Origin: Arthrobacter sp. EM1
GTDB lineage: Bacteria > Actinomycetota > Actinomycetes > Actinomycetales > Micrococcaceae
Assembly: GCF_029964055.1 (NCBI RefSeq)
Contig: NZ_CP124836.1
Span: 3,286,001 to 3,350,000 of the forward strand
DNA: 64,000 nucleotides
Direction of reading: 5' to 3'
This document shows positions 61,279-64,000 of this stretch, piece after piece. The position numbers were made by a program, and so were the translations under genes. The notes under the pieces are model-generated. The model did not search any database. It saw only the letters and a program-made list of their open reading frames with translations, and was not told the origin of the DNA. Within the stretch, counting starts at the first letter, position 1. Every line of letters begins with the position of its first letter.

Positions 61279-64000
61279 TCAGCGCAGGACGATGTCCACA
61301 GGGTTTGCCTCGGAGCGCCACTTACCCTCGGAACCAGGGCCCGGGGCAATCACCGGCGCCGTCAGCACACCGGAACGGTTAGTGCGTTTGTCCCGCAGGA
61401 TCTCGGTGACCGAGCCGAGGTGCCGGGACAGGTCGATCACGTTTTCCGGGGCGGCCAGGAGCAGCTGGAAGCCGAATTCATGTAGCGCCTTGATGCCGGC
61501 GCCCGCAAATTCCTCCGAGGCGAGCACAAAGGCTTCGTCCATCATCACCGTGCCGTAGGTGGTGAAGCCCTGCTCGGCGATGCCCAGCTGGTAACTCAGC
61601 GCCGCTGCCATAATGAACGCGGTGAAGCGTTGCCGCTCGCCGCCGGACATCGAGCCGGTGTCCGCGTGCATAAAGACCTCGGTCTTCACTGCGCGGTTCT
61701 TACCGCTGCCCTTCGCCGCACGCGGGCCTTGGATCTCGCGGTGCTCCTTGCACTGGATAAAAAGGTGGCCCCTGACGTCCAGCACCTCGGCACGCCAGCG
61801 CCGGTCCTCGGGGGTCTGCGAACCCAGCCGCTTCACAAGCGTTTCGAGCGACTTGTAGCGGCTGGTGAGCTCAACGTCGTCGTCCGGCTCGCCGGGCGTG
61901 CCGGCGGCAGGCGCGGCTGCCTTGCCCGGGCGGCTGTGCCGGACCTTGAGCGCGTTCTGGATCGCGTCTTTGAACTGCTTCGCCGTGGCCGGCAGGGTCT
62001 GCTTGATATCGAGTTCCAGGAAGCTGCCTTCGTGGAAGTTCACCTCGGAGAGGATGCCGTTCAGCGGCAGGATCCGGCTCGTGATGGAGCGGCGCTCCTC
62101 ATCCAGCAGGTGCAGCAGGGTGCTGAAGGACTCATGCGTGCGCTGGTTGAAGAACTGCCGGAACTCGGCTTCCTGCGCGGGCAGTCCGTCGCTGACAATA
62201 GCGTGATAGCGGGCCTCGAACTCCCCCGCGGCCCCGATCGCGGTGCCGTGGTCCACGGAGATCGCGGTTCCCCATTCGCGGACAAAGCCCTCGAAGATCC
62301 GGGTGAGCCGCTCCGAGGTCCCCTGCCCCCGGGATTCGGCAGCGTGGAGCTCTCCGAGCAAGCGGGTCCGGACCTGGTTGGCAAGGTGGTCCAGCTCATG
62401 CATCTCCAGGACATCGCCGGCATCGGTGAAGTACGGTTCCAGCGCCGTGACAGTGGCCTCCGACGGCGGCGACTGAGCCAGCCGCTCCCGCGCGGCATCC
62501 AGCAGCGAATCGGCGCGGGAAAGTTGCGCGTCGACAGCCTTGTATTCGCTTTGCAGCACGGCCGCGGCCTCGGTGCTGGACTGGTGCTTGTGCCGGGCCG
62601 CCTCGATGTTGGCGCGCAGCGGTTCCAGGTCCGCCTGCGCGGCGAGGGCGTCCTTGAGCCGCTGCTCGATCCGGGCAAGTTCGTCCGCCGCGACAACTGC
62701 CGAGACCTGCTCCCAGGGGCGGTGGTCCTCGGTGACGCGGCGCAGGGCCTCGAGCTGCCGGTTCATCCCCTGGTGCGATTCTTCCCGGCTTTGCGCGAGC
62801 TCTGCGGCCTTGGCCAGTTCCTGCTGCAGGTCCTGGACCTGTGCGGCCACGAGCTCCAGTTTGGCGGCGTTGTCGAAGCCGAGGACATAGTCCTGCCGGG
62901 ATGCGAAGCGGTCGTCCTTTTCCACGGTGTGGCGGTTGCGCTTTACCACCCCGCCCAGGCTCAGGCCCTTGTCCAGGCGGGCAAGTTCGTCCGGGTCCTC
63001 AACACACGGGTAGGCGAAATCGAGGGCGATCCGTTCCCGGATCCACTCGCCCGCGTCCGCTGCCGCACCCACGGCCAGGATGTCCAGCTTGGTGAGCAGA
63101 TCGCCGTCGGCCGCGTCCTCGACGGCCAGCGCGCCGCCGGCAAGGGGCTTGGAGACGTCGACCGCGCGCACCGCACCGCGGACGGCATGGTCGTTGAGGT
63201 AGCGGGTGACGGCGGCGAAGTGCTCACCGGGAACCAGCAGCGTTGTGGCCAGACTGCGCAGCGCGCGTTCGGCGGCCGGGCGCCACCGTTCCTGTCCCTC
63301 GGTGAGGTCGATCAGTTCGCCGCCGAACGGCATCTGCTCCTCGGGAACGCCCGTGGCGGCCGCGATCGCGCTGCGGTTTTCAATGCTCGACGGCGGCAGC
63401 AGGGACTTGCGAGTCTTGAGTGACACCAGTTCCTGCTGGGCCGCGGCGAGTTCCCGCTTCCTGGCGGCGTGGCCGTCGAACGCCTCGAAGCGCAGTTCCT
63501 TCAGTATTTCGGCGTCCCCCGTCAGCTCGGCGGAACGCGCGGCGGCGTGTTGGTGGGCCTGCTCCCAGCCGGCCGCAGTCCACTGAAGTTCCAGTCCGGC
63601 CTCGGACAGCGTCTTGCGGGCTGATTCCTCCACCTGCTGGCGCAGTTTGAGCCCCACCCGGGCGTTGTCGAGCGACTGCTCAATCGCGGAGATTGCGTTG
63701 CCGCCCTGGTTGTTGTAATCCACTTCAAGCTGGCGCAACTCTTTGGCCAGGCCGTCCCGGATGCCGCGTTCGGCGCCGAGATCCCTGGCTTTCGCCTGGG
63801 CCAGGTCCTTGAACCGGACGAGGGTCTTCTCGTGCACGGTGACGGCCAACTGCTGCCGGTACGACTCGAATTCTTCGCCGGCGAGCTCCCGCAGCCGGTG
63901 GGCGTCGAGCAGGGACTGGGCATACTCCTTATTGAGGCCGGGGACCGGGGCCAGCTGGTCGCGCTGTTGCCGGACATCCTCAAGCCGCTGCCGGATGGAC
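61279..64000 (-). CDS. SMC-like ATPase, JetC/MksF (Wadjet, COG4913-like), 5' end beyond window
   Basis: At least 907 residues; the frame stays open past position 64000, so the N-terminus (with Walker A) is missing. Residues read in order: a long coiled coil rich in Ala, Glu, Gln and Arg; a hinge-like globular part around GVPEEQMPFGGELIDLTEGQERWRPAAERALRSL; a second coiled coil; then the ATPase C-lobe with the ABC signature SGGERQRF (61622-61648) and Walker B VMMDEAFVLASEEFAGAGIKALHEFGFQLLLAAPENVIDLSRHLGSVTEILRDKRTN. This is the SbcC-like C-lobe typical of JetC/MksF-type subunits. No JetD-type gene follows downstream. Confidence 0.8.
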   Translation of the reverse strand, partial: SIRQRLEDVRQQRDQLAPVPGLNKEYAQSLLDAHRLRELAGEEFESYRQQLAVTVHEKTLVRFKDLAQAKARDLGAERGIRDGLAKELRQLEVDYNNQGGNAISAIEQSLDNARVGLKLRQQVEESARKTLSEAGLELQWTAAGWEQAHQHAAARSAELTGDAEILKELRFEAFDGHAARKRELAAAQQELVSLKTRKSLLPPSSIENRSAIAAATGVPEEQMPFGGELIDLTEGQERWRPAAERALRSLATTLLVPGEHFAAVTRYLNDHAVRGAVRAVDVSKPLAGGALAVEDAADGDLLTKLDILAVGAAADAGEWIRERIALDFAYPCVEDPDELARLDKGLSLGGVVKRNRHTVEKDDRFASRQDYVLGFDNAAKLELVAAQVQDLQQELAKAAELAQSREESHQGMNRQLEALRRVTEDHRPWEQVSAVVAADELARIEQRLKDALAAQADLEPLRANIEAARHKHQSSTEAAAVLQSEYKAVDAQLSRADSLLDAARERLAQSPPSEATVTALEPYFTDAGDVLEMHELDHLANQVRTRLLGELHAAESRGQGTSERLTRIFEGFVREWGTAISVDHGTAIGAAGEFEARYHAIVSDGLPAQEAEFRQFFNQRTHESFSTLLHLLDEERRSITSRILPLNGILSEVNFHEGSFLELDIKQTLPATAKQFKDAIQNALKVRHSRPGKAAAPAAGTPGEPDDDVELTSRYKSLETLVKRLGSQTPEDRRWRAEVLDVRGHLFIQCKEHREIQGPRAAKGSGKNRAVKTEVFMHADTGSMSGGERQRFTAFIMAAALSYQLGIAEQGFTTYGTVMMDEAFVLASEEFAGAGIKALHEFGFQLLLAAPENVIDLSRHLGSVTEILRDKRTNRSGVLTAPVIAPGPGSEGKWRSEANPVDIVLR

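Noticed and set aside
61630..63423. 597-residue plus-strand frame
   Set aside because: Antisense shadow of the JetC-like gene, whose motifs are clear on the minus strand.

Overview
The window is chromosomal DNA of a high-GC Gram-positive bacterium, most likely an Arthrobacter-like member of the Micrococcaceae. The support is high GC outside the rRNA genes, frequent GTG starts, actinobacterial-type rRNA leaders (a TTGTTTGAGAACTCAATA-type boxA region), a CtpE-type P-ATPase, an IdeR/DtxR-type iron box and an OtsB-like/GH15 fusion. I see no insertion sequence, prophage, integrase or CRISPR array.

Region by region. 1-9.3 kb: MFS permease, a KhtT/KhtU-type cation:proton antiporter pair, dcd, an SRPBCC protein, tRNA-Gly(CCC), a tiny Lys-rich protein overlapping an alanine-dehydrogenase-fold oxidoreductase, then a divergent MFS exporter/LysR pair and a zinc-ribbon protein. 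9.4-15.7 kb: a probable proline or amino-acid catabolic module, with putA, an APC permease and a divergent LysR gene; putA and the permease share a near-identical 30-bp upstream element. 15.7-31.5 kb: panD, an AEC transporter, a secreted HNH nuclease, a GH15 protein fused to a degenerate trehalose-phosphatase domain, a flavin monooxygenase, an aldo/keto reductase, a PfpI-like protein, a HerA-like ATPase, a copper/cytochrome-oxidase-assembly plus thioredoxin-NHL pair, and the gene for HU.

31.7-46.4 kb: two complete 16S-23S-5S operons in direct orientation on the minus strand. They form a 6.1-kb direct repeat that looks almost identical by eye and flanks one P-type ATPase gene. The repeat carries the last 14 codons plus stop of the ATPase, so copy 1 has an orphan ATPase tail. 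The few differences between copies include one base in a putative rRNA promoter -10 box and two bases in 23S.

46.6-64 kb: rpmB-rpmG-rpsN (zinc-free types), a ferric-reductase-like/FMN-binding/ApbE cassette, two SGNH-hydrolase paralogues flanking a marR-glutaminase pair and a YciI gene, and a five-gene siderophore-iron uptake operon behind a putative iron box. Last come an FBP (EF-G-binding type) protein and, running off the right edge, a large SMC-like ATPase of the JetC/MksF (Wadjet) type. That last gene is the best candidate for a defence system; its partners must be sought beyond the window.
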